Shown here: positions 56,112 to 64,000 of the stretch, one piece after another
Numbering within the stretch: the stretch's first letter is position 1
How the letters are laid out: every line of letters begins with the position of its first letter
From: CAVPJW01 sp963705525
Lineage (GTDB): Bacteria > Acidobacteriota > Vicinamibacteria > Vicinamibacterales > CAVPJW01
Reading direction: 5' to 3'
NCBI GenBank assembly: GCA_963705525.1
Contig: CAVPJW010000007.1
Span: 815,272-879,271 of the forward strand
Length of the DNA: 64,000 nt
Program-made: the position numbers and the translations under genes
Notes under the pieces: model-generated
Seen by the model: only the letters and a program-made list of their open reading frames with translations
Databases searched by the model: none
What the model was told of the DNA's origin: nothing

Positions 56112-57359
56112 CTAGTTTGCCGCATCCGGTGAGTAGTCGTGTGCAGACTCTCCCCGGTTGGCCAACTGCACCTCATCCTTGAGGTCGCCCCAGTTCAATT
56201 GACCAGTCAGAAGGCGCGGAAGCAATAGGTCACGTGTGCGATGCAGCGTTCGGACGGATCGCTGGAGGATCTCCGCCATTTCGACAAACGGGCGAACATG
56301 CGAGGAGAACAACTGCGCCAAGTGCTGATCGGCTACTAAGACTTCTTTTGCCGTAAGTGCGGACCAATGACGCTTGTACTCCTGCGTCCGAACCAGCCCG
56401 TTCAGCAGGAAGAACACATACCACAACGGCCATCCTGCTGACCGAAACGGAACGACGTTGGGTCCGATCGAAAAGGGCTCAATCAGCAAACGCATTTTGC
56501 AGGTATGGTCACCGAAAATGGCGACGGGGTCGACAGTCGATGCCAGATAATCGGCCCCATGATCATGGAACCCAGCAATCTCTTTACTTGATTGATCGAA
56601 TACCGGTACGGCTCCCCTCTGATTGAGGTCGCCCTCCTTGTAGATCCTACTGACCGGACAACGCGCAAGCAGTGCACTTACCTTCGTCATCCGCCAACCC
56701 CGAGGAATCCCGCCGGCATCTCCTGACTTGCGTAACGGGAGGGCTGCGCGCCCAGGAAACCGGAAGTCGACGAACCATTCCCGGTAGAGCGCGCGCGCCA
56801 GCTCCTCGAGAGTCCGCATGCGGCGCAGGTTGTTCTCGATCAGGTCGTCGTAGGTCGACAAGATATCGGCGATCCGCCGTTGGGTGTCCAAACTGCGATG
56901 GTATCGGATGCGATGGCCGCGCAACTGGCTAAGGCCGAGAAACGGTTGCGCCGAGCCGGTTTTCGTGCCTTTTGCGAGACTCTGGAATGCAGGGCTGATG
57001 ACAAGGTAGTAAAGATAGCGTGCGTCAATAACGGTCGGCTTCGGTTTAAAGAGCGCGACGTTTTTGATGCTGAATTCGCGAGTAGTGTTCACAAACGCAG
57101 CTTCGCCGAGCGACGCTCCGATATGAGCAAAGAGTGTGTCGCCGAATTCTGGCTTTGACCGAGCGACTACCTTACGGTGCTCCTCTTCTGAAATTTGGTC
57201 GCATGTTTCAAAATCAATCCGGCCGCCAACGATTTCCTTGGCCTTGATCAGCGGATAACCTGAGGCGACCCGCTTCGGCGTGTCGTGGGTGCCATCGGTG
57301 ACAAGGCTGCAAACCTCAGCAAGCGTTGATTCCGCGAGGACATCCAGCTCCATCCTCAA
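56112..57359 (-). CDS. hsdS: Type I restriction specificity subunit S
   Basis: The product is 415 residues and unbroken. It has two target-recognition halves. TRD1 starts TLAEVCSLVTDGTHDTPKRVASGYPLIKAKEI and ends in the conserved spacer helix RRIADILSTYDDLIENNLRRMRTLEELARALYREWFVDFRFPG. TRD2 (about 215-360) is followed by SHVRPFVEMAEILQRSVRTLHRTRDLLLPRLLTGQL. Repeated spacer helices set the distance of the bipartite DNA site. The start overlaps hsdM by 4 bases. Confidence 0.93.
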   Translation of the reverse strand: MRMELDVLAESTLAEVCSLVTDGTHDTPKRVASGYPLIKAKEIVGGRIDFETCDQISEEEHRKVVARSKPEFGDTLFAHIGASLGEAAFVNTTREFSIKNVALFKPKPTVIDARYLYYLVISPAFQSLAKGTKTGSAQPFLGLSQLRGHRIRYHRSLDTQRRIADILSTYDDLIENNLRRMRTLEELARALYREWFVDFRFPGRAALPLRKSGDAGGIPRGWRMTKVSALLARCPVSRIYKEGDLNQRGAVPVFDQSSKEIAGFHDHGADYLASTVDPVAIFGDHTCKMRLLIEPFSIGPNVVPFRSAGWPLWYVFFLLNGLVRTQEYKRHWSALTAKEVLVADQHLAQLFSSHVRPFVEMAEILQRSVRTLHRTRDLLLPRLLTGQLNWGDLKDEVQLANRGESAHDYSPDAAN

Positions 57360-58968
57360 ATCTCCAGCAGCTCCGCCACGTTGCGCGCCACGGTTAATTC
57401 AAGGTCGCGTGCTAGAGCCTTGAGACTTTCGAGCTCTTCGTTTAGCGATTCGAGTTGTGCCTTGAAGTCCTCGTCGCTGACCGTCTCCCCTGGGGCGACG
57501 CCCACGTAGCGGCCAGGATTGAGCGACCAACCTTGATCGGCGATTTCCTGGACCGTCGCCGCTTTACAAAGTCCAGGCACATCAGCGAATTCGAGCTTAT
57601 TCCCGAAGACGTCGCCTAGCGCTGCCTTCGCGTTGTCGCCGCCAAGCGTGAAATCGGGCTGTTCGCCCCGGTAGAGCCGGACCACATTCGCCAAGAATCC
57701 AATCTGCGCCTCGGTCCAATCGCGATGCGCGCGGTCAATCTGCCGGTAGAGGTGGCGCGCATCAAGGAATAGCGTCTTGGCGGCTCTATCGGTGCCTACC
57801 TTTCCTCGGTCGAGAAACCAGAGCGTACAGGGCAGCGTCACCGTGTAGAACATGTTGGTGCCGACTGCCACAACAACGTCCACAGCTTGAACCTGAATGA
57901 GCTGGCGGCGGAGCTCCATCTCCGATGAGCGCGCATCCGCCGCAGAGTTGGCCATTACAAACCCCGCGCGCCCCTGCTTATTCAGCGCGGAGTAGAAGAG
58001 CTCGATCCAGATGTAGTTCCCGTTGTCGGCGCGCGGGAGGCCGAACGGAAACCTTCGTCGCGGTCCAACGTCGCCTTCAAGCCGTTCCTTGTCGATGGCG
58101 TTCACGTTGAATGGTGGATTGGCGAGAACGAAGTCGAACTTCCCCGTCGCATCGTGGAGGTCTTCGTAGTAGCTGTTCGCCTGACGGATATCCCCTTCGA
58201 GGCCGTGGACCGCCAGGTTCATGCGACAGAGCTTCGTGGTCTCTGCAGTTTTTTCCTGGCCGTGGATGGACAGCTCCGACGCCGGGTTCCTTTTGTGTTG
58301 GGCGACGAACCGCGCGCTCTGCACAAACATGCCGCCGGAGCCACAAGCGGGATCGAGAATGCGCCCGTGGAACGGCTCGATCACTTCCACGAGAAGACGG
58401 ACGATGGAGCTCGGCGTGTAGAACTCGCCGCCCTTCTGACCTTCGGTGCGGGCGAACTCGCCAAGGAAATACTCGTAGATGCGTCCAAACGCGTCGTAGT
58501 CGAGCGCGGCCGGAATTTCCGACACCTTCTTCAGCAGCTCTTTCAGCAACGTGCTCGTGAAGATCTCGTACGTCTTGGGCAGCACACCCGCGAGCTGCGG
58601 GTTGTCCCGCTCGATCGCACGCATGGCGGAGTTCACCGCCTCGCCGACGGCGGCGCCCTCCGGGAGCTTGAGCAGATGGTCGAACCTCGCGGCCGGCTCC
58701 AGGTACAAGACGCCCTCAGCGTGGTACGACGAGGCATCGTCGAGCCTCGAACCGCGCCGTGAGCTCTTCGCCTGACTCTCCAGCGCCGCACGCCTGACGC
58801 TGAACCGCGCCTCAGCGAACCGCAGAAAAATGAGGCCGAGGACCGGCTGCGAGGTACCTGCGCCGCGCTCAGTCCTGAGTTCGCGCGGAGTTGGTCCGCG
58901 GCGTCCCACAGCCGCTTCTCGAGGGTGTCGGTCCCCGCGTCTTTTTCAGGTGGTGCTACCCAACGCAT
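57356..58968 (-). CDS. hsdM: Type I restriction N6-adenine methyltransferase subunit M, near-complete
   Basis: ATG 58968 reads MRWVAPPEKDAGTDTLEKRLWDAADQLR. Two extra bases near 58855 must be removed to join it to YSQPVLGLIFLRFAEARF. The rest is intact: ALDYDAFGRIYEYFLGEFAR, GEFYTPSSIVRLLVEVI, SAM motif I DPACGSGGMFVQSA and the catalytic NPPF in VLANPPFNVN. The C-terminus is coiled-coil-like (SLNEELESLKALARDLELT). It methylates adenine in the HsdS-defined site and protects the host DNA. It is the first gene of the minus-strand operon. Confidence 0.93.
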
Positions 58969-59214
58969 TCTCTTGACTCCAATTTCGCCGTCATCTCGGG
59001 TGTCGTGCACCCACAGGGAGTTGACGTCCGTGATGCGACCCATCTTCATCACTGAGTCCACAAACGTCAACCGAACAGACACCGCCCAAGAACGCCCGAA
59101 CGCACCGGAAGGTGAATTGAAGGCGCGACCACCTGCCGCCATACTGCGATCAGCAGCCTTGTGTGGTCACCCCACGGCAAGCATATCGAATCACTGTCCT
59201 ATGGAGTCAGTAAC

Positions 59215-60153
59215 ATGTTGGACAGGTACGACCCACGCTGGGAGGGCGAGCGGGATCGTGAGGATTCGCGCGATCGCGATCGGGGAAGCCGCGGCAGCGG
59301 AGACTCCCCTGATCCTCGCGATCTTGACCCGCGCGACGTCTTCACGAAAGACCTCGACCTGCCGCGCGGCCGCGAGCGTCGGCCGGTCCGCGAGCGCCAC
59401 CGCGTCTACGAGATCGACGGCGCCGAGAGCCGCGCGCTGGCGACCGTCGGCGCGTTCCGCGTCGTTGTCGAAAGCGATCTCCACGACCTCCGAGACGACG
59501 CGCAGAGCTCGCGACGAACCCTCAAGCATCTGGAGAACGAAGGGCTGATTCGCACCTCGCCGCTCAGCTCCGAAGACCGCGCCGTTACCCTGACCGACCG
59601 CGGGCGCGACCTCCTCGAGGCCAATCGTTACGAGCGCGATGACCGCAGCCACGAGCCCAGCCAGGCCTTCTACGCCGGCGTCAGGAAGCCTCGCGAGCTG
59701 ACGCACGACACGAAGGTCTATCGCGCCTACGAGCGCGCGGAAGAGCGTCTCCGCGGCCAGGGCGGTCGGGTTCGCCGCGTCGTTCTCGACTACGAGCTCA
59801 AGCGCGACTATCAGCGGTTTCTCCACGAGCGCAATCGAGGGAAGAAGGACTGCGACGGTCGGCCTGATCGTGAGCCCGAGGAGATCGCGCGGTGGGCGCG
59901 CGAGCACGAACTGCCGTACGACGATGGTCACGTCCGGTTTCCGGACGCCCGTATCGAGTACGAAGACCGGGAGGGCCGCTCGCGGCATGAGGACATCGAG
60001 GTTGTCACCGCCCATTACCGTGGCGCCCACGCCGGCGGTGCCGCCAAGTCAGGATTCACCTGCTATGTCGTGGTCGGAGGGATGGTCGGCGGACGAGGCG
60101 GTGGCGGCCGGCGGACCGCACATCCGCGGATCATGGAGGAGTTGATCCGATGA
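59215..60153 (+). CDS. Winged-helix protein of the mobilisation type (conjugative-element associated)
   Basis: ATG 59215 is selected over GTG 59161 for its position before the charged N-terminus. The product is 312 residues. Residues 1-65 are Arg/Asp-rich and disordered. Residues 75-150 contain a winged-helix domain (LATVGAFRVVVESDLHDL, SRRTLKHLENEGLIRTSPL, VTLTDRGRDLLEAN). The rest has VRRVVLDYELKRDYQRFLHE and DARIEYEDREGRSRHEDIEVVTAHYRG. Similar proteins are found beside relaxase genes in integrative elements; no relaxase is seen here. It is divergent from hsdM (246 bp apart) and overlaps the next gene. Confidence 0.65.
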   Translation: MLDRYDPRWEGERDREDSRDRDRGSRGSGDSPDPRDLDPRDVFTKDLDLPRGRERRPVRERHRVYEIDGAESRALATVGAFRVVVESDLHDLRDDAQSSRRTLKHLENEGLIRTSPLSSEDRAVTLTDRGRDLLEANRYERDDRSHEPSQAFYAGVRKPRELTHDTKVYRAYERAEERLRGQGGRVRRVVLDYELKRDYQRFLHERNRGKKDCDGRPDREPEEIARWAREHELPYDDGHVRFPDARIEYEDREGRSRHEDIEVVTAHYRGAHAGGAAKSGFTCYVVVGGMVGGRGGGGRRTAHPRIMEELIR

Positions 60154-61190
60154 CGCTGCCGCCCGCCCCAGACCGCTGGACCATCGAGCTGGCGAACACG
60201 GAACGCATCGAAGCCATCGCGGCGTTTGGCTTCACTGAACGCCAGGCGCGATTCCTGCTGAACGTGCTGCTGCACTCGGGCGTCTTCCTCGAGCGCCAGT
60301 ACCTGCAGCTCTGCCGGCATCGTCCACGGCCAGAAGAGCACCGACTTCATCAAGACGCTCGTCGAGCGGCGATTCGCGACGCCGATCACCACAGGAAAGC
60401 TACATCGCGGTCGGATGTTCCACGTCCACTACAAGCCGCTCTGGGCGGCCATCGGCGAGCCCGACAACCGGTTCCGCAAGCCGACCGCTCAGGGACGGAT
60501 GATCGAGCGCGTCATGCTCCTCGACGCTGTGCTCGACGATCGCGACTTCACATGGCTCGGCCCATCGACTGACAAGCGCCGCCACTTCATGCGCCATCTC
60601 GAGGACCGTCTTGAGACCCGGGATTATCCGCACCTGCTGTTTGGCGATGGACCCACGAAGGCAGTTCGGTATTTCCCGGACAAGCTGCCGATCGGTGTGC
60701 AGCCGTACGCGCACCCCCATGTGTTCGTCTACCTCGTGACACGGCCCTCGCCGATGGACTTCCGGCTCTTCCTTCTGCGGCACACTGCCCTGCTCCGGGT
60801 CGTGTTCCGATGGACCGTCCGACTGCTCTTCCCGCGCAAACTCTGGAAGGCCAGACTGGCCTATCAGCACGCGGCTCGTGAGCACCTGGCGACTCCGCTC
60901 CATCCATCGGTCGTCGAGACGCTGGAGTGGGTCTTCCCCGAGCGGAAACGGCTCGCCGAACCCGGCGCTGGCCCTGCCGGTGACCGCTATCGTGAAGGCA
61001 GTCGAGTGCCTTCCGCACGCCGAGGTATCGGGCTCTGTACCGCCAGTGGCTGGAGGACCCGAAGAACACGCTCTGGATGGCCGGCTCGCCCATCGTCGCT
61101 GACGCCATCGACCGCGGCCACGGCGAAATCGAGTGCGTCGAGCTTTCACGCCAGTACCTGCATCTCTCTCCCCTGGTTGACGTCGCCTGA
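60150..61190 (+). CDS. Partner protein of the mobilisation-type pair, three frameshifts
   Basis: The ATG at 60150 overlaps the stop of the previous gene. The product starts WTIELANTERIEAIAAFGFTERQARFLLNV, a winged-helix-like opening. After one extra base near 60320 it continues FHVHYKPLWAAIGEPDNRFRKP, MLLDAVLDDRDFTWLGPS and FPDKLPIGVQPYAHPHVFVYLV. Two further one-base shifts near 60980 and 61030 lead to RYRALYRQWLEDPKNTLWM and the end VELSRQYLHLSPLVDVA. Proteins with this sequence usually follow the preceding gene type in integrative elements. Function unknown. Confidence 0.6.
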
Positions 61191-61425
61191 CACCCACAGC
61201 AGAGGACGACCTGGGGGACGACCTCGAGAAATGAGGTTGTCCCCTCAGTCGCGCCCGACGAGTCCTGCTCTGAGATCCGCGGTGCTCACCTGCAACTCTC
61301 GCGGTCGATGGCCGCAATTGACTCGCCACGCACAGTTTGCTGGCCGAGCAGGCCGACACCTCTCGGTGTGGGCGGCGCCCTTTGCCGCCCACTGGAAGGC
61401 GCGGATGTCGCAATCAGGGCAGGAA

Positions 61426-61500
61426 ACATGGCGTGAGCGACCCGGGCGCGCGCGCTTGCAATGGCCCCGCGCCTGTCCGGAGGGGTCGCTCACGCCATGT
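61426..61500. repeat. 18-bp perfect inverted repeat with 39-bp loop
   Basis: ACATGGCGTGAGCGACCC at 61426-61443 is the exact reverse complement of 61483-61500. The loop is GC-rich with alternating CGCGCGCG at its 5' side. There is no T-run on either side, so it is not a simple intrinsic terminator. Downstream at 61594-61607 lies ATTGTCCGGACAAT, a 14-bp palindrome. Confidence 0.85.
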
Positions 61501-62346
61501 GTGTCAGAGTCCCGTGTCGATCGTCCGCGTGTCCGAAGCCGGTGCGGAAGCGCCGCAGAATTGGGCTGACATGTGCGCGGCGATCAGAACCCTATTGTCC
61601 GGACAATCTGATCCCGTTCGTCCGGGAAGATCTCGCCATGAACCGCGACTCGTCCTGGATGCGATGCAGGGCCGAATGCCGACGCCGATCGAGAGCAGGC
61701 TCGCGGCGACCAGCATGTCCTGGTTCGCGCGCGGAAGATGGCGACGATCTGAACCACTCCGATGCGCCGGCCATCACGTAGTCGATGCTCGATCTGTGCT
61801 CGGCACCGTGCAAGGCTCTGCGCTTCGCTTCGACCGCGCGTGCGCGCGGCCTTCGGGCCTTGACGGTGCCTGCGCGCAGCTCGCGGTCCTGGCAATTACG
61901 CGATGGCCGGCAGTGTGATGGCACTCAAGGACGCATTTTGATCGTTGACGTCCAATTCGAGCGGCGCTAATCTGTGGCTATCTCGTCGGTGCCACAGGCA
62001 CCAACTTCCGCGCCGGATCATCCACCGCGGAACGCTGAACGTCGTCGCCCTCAGGGCCACGACCGACGGCACATTCAATCAGCACAACGTTCCGCATCGG
62101 TGTCGCGCTCAGCGCCGCGCCGGTAGCAGAACACCGCACCGGACTTGCAGACCTCTCAGAGGATGCTTGCCGCGGTGATCACCGAAGACGCGCTGCATTG
62201 GTTGGCGACCGTGAGGACAGCACCGCCAACCGCATGACGCAGCCGAATCGCTTCGGTGCGCACGAACACCAATCGTGCGACGACCGAGAGGCTCAGTCTC
62301 CCGGTATTCGATGTCGGCAACATGCCGCATCGGCGCCACTGACCCG

Positions 62347-62381
62347 GCGCGCTGATCTCAGATCAGCGCGCTCGAGCGCGC
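62347..62381. repeat. Nested palindromes upstream of the excisionase-like genes
   Basis: GCGCGCTGATCT (62347-62358) and AGATCAGCGCGC (62360-62371) are perfect arms around a single C. The last six bases of this repeat are shared with GCGCGCTCGAGCGCGC (62366-62381), a perfect 16-bp palindrome. The structure ends about 60 bp before the first HTH gene. It could be a binding site for a dimeric regulator or integrase accessory protein. Confidence 0.8.
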
Positions 62382-62444
62382 CAACTCCTCAAAACAATTC
62401 TTCAGCGTGCACGCGGCGACGCGTGCGCACGACGGGAGGTTGCG

Positions 62445-62663
62445 ATGAAGCTATGGCTGAGGGTGGCGGAGGCGGCGGAGTACACGGGACTGAGCCGGGA
62501 CACGATCTACACCGCATGCGAACGAAACGAGCTGCGGCACGTGCATGTCAACGGGCGACGAAAGATTCTCCTGAGGCCCCAGTGGATCGACGCATGGCTC
62601 GAACGACACGCGTCGGACGTTCGGGAAGGCCAGAGCGGAGGCGGGACGGAGGTCGTGTCATGA
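62445..62663 (+). CDS. Excisionase-like helix-turn-helix protein, first copy
   Basis: The product is 72 residues with GGGAGG before the ATG. It is a MerR-like/excisionase domain: LRVAEAAEYTGLSRDTIYTACERNELRHV, then a wing VNGRRKILLRPQWIDAWLERH. It overlaps the next gene by 4 bases. It probably bends DNA at the attachment site and helps excision, or regulates the integrase. Confidence 0.85.
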   Translation: MKLWLRVAEAAEYTGLSRDTIYTACERNELRHVHVNGRRKILLRPQWIDAWLERHASDVREGQSGGGTEVVS

Positions 62664-62857
62664 GAGGCACGCTGCCCGTTCTGCTCACCGTGGACGAAGC
62701 GGCCGAGCTTCTGCGCACCACCCGACGAGCCATCTACGCGATGATCGAGCGCCGGCAACTCCCGGGCGTGATTCGCGTTCGCCGGCGAGTCCTCCTGCGC
62801 GCGGATGATTTGCTACACTGGCTGGACCAGAAGCGCGCGCCATCGCCGAAGGAGTGA
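62660..62857 (+). CDS. Excisionase-like helix-turn-helix protein, second copy
   Basis: ATG 62660 overlaps the stop of the first copy; the product is 65 residues. It has the same fold: LLTVDEAAELLRTTRRAIYAMIERRQLPGVI and a wing RVRRRVLLRADDLLHWLDQKR. The two proteins are only distantly similar, so this is an old duplication or two independent genes. The integrase starts 6 bp downstream, so the three genes form one transcript. Confidence 0.85.
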   Translation: MRGTLPVLLTVDEAAELLRTTRRAIYAMIERRQLPGVIRVRRRVLLRADDLLHWLDQKRAPSPKE

Positions 62858-62863
62858 TCGGCG

Positions 62864-63985
62864 ATGAGCGTGAAATTACGACCGTATCGAAACGGCGGAT
62901 GGGAGGTGGACATTCAATTCCGCCTCCCCGACGGGACGCGCCACCGGGAACGGTACAAGGCTCCCGTTGAATCGAAGTCCGGCGCGTTGCGCTGGGGCCA
63001 GGACCGCGAGCGGCATCTGCTGCAACACGGTCCCGAGCCTGCAAAGAAGGAGGTGCCAACACTCGAGGAGTTCGCGCCGAAGTTCCTGGAGGGCTACGCC
63101 AAAGCGGACAGGCATAAACCGAGTGGGATCGCGTCAAAAGAGACGATCCTCCGGATTCACCTGGTCCCAGTACTTGGGAGCCAGAAGCTCGACGCAATCT
63201 CAAACGCACAGGTGCAGCGATTGAAGCTGCACTTGAAGGACCGAGCGGCCAAGACCGTTAACAACGTGCTGACTGTGTTGAATGTCATGCTGAAGACCGC
63301 AATCGAGTGGGAGATGATCGACCAGCTTCCATGTTCGATCCGGCTGCTGCCGGTTGCGCGTCGAGACGCTGCTTTTCACGACTTCGGCGCGTACGAGCAG
63401 CTACTCAACGCCGCGCTTTCGATCGATTCGCGCACGTACTTGATCGCCTTGCTGGGCGGTGAAGGTGGGATGCGAGCCGGCGAGATTGTCGCGTTGGAAT
63501 GGGCCGACGTCGACCTCGACCGGCGGCAGATCAGCATTCGCCACTCGGATTGGCGAGGCCAACTGACGAGCCCCAAGAACGGCCGGGGTCGGTTCGTGGC
63601 GATGACCGAGCGTGTAGCGACGGCTCTTCGCAAGCATCGTCACCTGCGCAGCTCACGCGTGCTGTGCCTGGACGATGGGAAGCCGATTACCCGGCAGGGC
63701 GCCTGGTCGCGGGTTCGCTACGCGGCGCACCGGGCGAATGTGCCGACCGGTGTTCACATCCTCCGTCACACGTTCTGCTCGCACTTGGTGATGCGAGGTG
63801 CGGCGATGCGGTCGGTGCAGGAACTGGTGGGTCATCAGGATCTGACGATGACCCAACGGTATTCGCATCTGAGTCCGGCGGCGTTGATCGACACCGTTCG
63901 GTTGCTGGAATCGAGAACGGCCGGATCCGACCGTGGAGAAATACTGGAGACGGCCGAAGGCTGCGATAGGAAGTTGAAGTCCTAG
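62864..63985 (+). CDS. int: Tyrosine recombinase / integrase
   Basis: The product is 373 residues and complete. Residues 1-60 are an arm-binding-like domain (VKLRPYRNGGWEVDIQFRLPDG). Residues 65-165 are the SAM-like core-binding domain (TLEEFAPKFLEGYAKADR). The catalytic domain has Arg204 (GGMRAGEIVALEW), Lys238, His298 and Arg301 (HILRHTFCSHL), His324 (LVGHQDL) and Tyr333 (TMTQRYSHL). All six residues are in place, so it should be active. The attachment site would normally lie just downstream, beyond the window's end. Confidence 0.95.
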   Translation: MSVKLRPYRNGGWEVDIQFRLPDGTRHRERYKAPVESKSGALRWGQDRERHLLQHGPEPAKKEVPTLEEFAPKFLEGYAKADRHKPSGIASKETILRIHLVPVLGSQKLDAISNAQVQRLKLHLKDRAAKTVNNVLTVLNVMLKTAIEWEMIDQLPCSIRLLPVARRDAAFHDFGAYEQLLNAALSIDSRTYLIALLGGEGGMRAGEIVALEWADVDLDRRQISIRHSDWRGQLTSPKNGRGRFVAMTERVATALRKHRHLRSSRVLCLDDGKPITRQGAWSRVRYAAHRANVPTGVHILRHTFCSHLVMRGAAMRSVQELVGHQDLTMTQRYSHLSPAALIDTVRLLESRTAGSDRGEILETAEGCDRKLKS

Positions 63986-64000
63986 AACGAGATAAGTGGC

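Larger units (their letters stand above)
61191..62444. other. 1.25-kb non-coding stretch of the integrative element
   Basis: No frame has convincing coding character, and I see no start with Shine-Dalgarno. The stretch contains an 18-bp inverted repeat with 39-bp loop (61426-61500), a 14-bp perfect palindrome (61594-61607) and nested palindromes (62347-62381). It lies between the mobilisation-type pair and the excisionase-like genes, where an origin of transfer, an origin of replication or a decayed gene could be expected. Confidence 0.5.

Noticed and set aside
61337..61918. A 193-residue protein in the non-coding stretch
   Set aside because: No Shine-Dalgarno, no family motif, strongly Arg/Ser/Pro-biased composition, and it runs across the 18-bp stem-loop.
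62198..62659. N-terminal extension of the second excisionase-like gene
   Set aside because: It would run through the nested palindromes and the whole first HTH gene; the ATG at 62660 with the 4-base overlap is the natural start.
1..64000. CRISPR array
   Set aside because: No regularly spaced short repeats were seen; the only direct repeats found are the 168-bp and 37-bp pairs.

Overview
The window is GC-rich bacterial DNA, densely packed on both strands. Two FtsX/MacB-type ABC permeases of the kind that is expanded in Acidobacteriota, a Pkn-type kinase with a C-terminal TPR tail, and an Actinobacteria/Acidobacteria-style succinate dehydrogenase with a TPR gene behind it suggest Acidobacteriota, perhaps Vicinamibacteria. 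That placement is inference; there is no rRNA or other marker gene to confirm it.

Layout. 1-5,300: a histidine kinase (cut by the left edge) overlapping a receiver-thioredoxin-reductase fusion; an ArsR/SRPBCC pair behind a palindromic promoter; a minus-strand ECF sigma factor with two small membrane proteins. 5,464-9,353: sdhC-sdhA-sdhB plus a TPR gene. 9,412-13,015: a minus-strand amino-acid module (permease, class V aminotransferase, Lrp regulator) bracketed by a 168-bp duplication of the 3' end of the TPR gene. 13,240-32,050: chromosomal housekeeping and accessory genes, including a Tat-exported amidohydrolase, Ser/Thr kinase, VapBC-like toxin-antitoxin, two ABC permeases, metallo-hydrolase, dCTP deaminase-like enzyme, GIY-YIG protein, GreB, and two lipocalin-like proteins around a DHFR-like enzyme. 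32,311-36,997: an envelope cassette (PAP2 phosphatase, exported protein, ArnT-like glycosyltransferase) and an integrase relic, flanked by perfect 37-bp direct repeats that resemble a tRNA 3' end. 37,000-45,900: DUF302, OsmC and DUF2892 genes, then a translationally coupled TolC-adaptor-RND pump-universal stress operon and a PIG-L deacetylase. 46,190-48,741: ECF sigma, zinc-finger anti-sigma and multicopper oxidase. 48,780 to the right edge: an integrative element carrying a type I restriction-modification operon (hsdM-hsdS-abiEi-abiEii-hsdR plus three further genes, one HEPN-like), two mobilisation-associated proteins, a 1.25-kb non-coding stretch with strong palindromes, two excisionase-like genes and a complete tyrosine recombinase.

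The sequence contains a large number of single-base frameshifts in otherwise well-conserved genes. Most are +1 insertions, several in short homopolymers, and hsdR has one about every 50-100 bp. They look more like consensus errors than decay, so most affected genes are annotated as whole genes with the breaks noted. The most novel part is the minus-strand operon at 49,058-58,968, where a type IV AbiE toxin-antitoxin with its own operator sits between the specificity and restriction subunits, followed by an uncharacterised protein, a HEPN-motif protein and a small helical protein.
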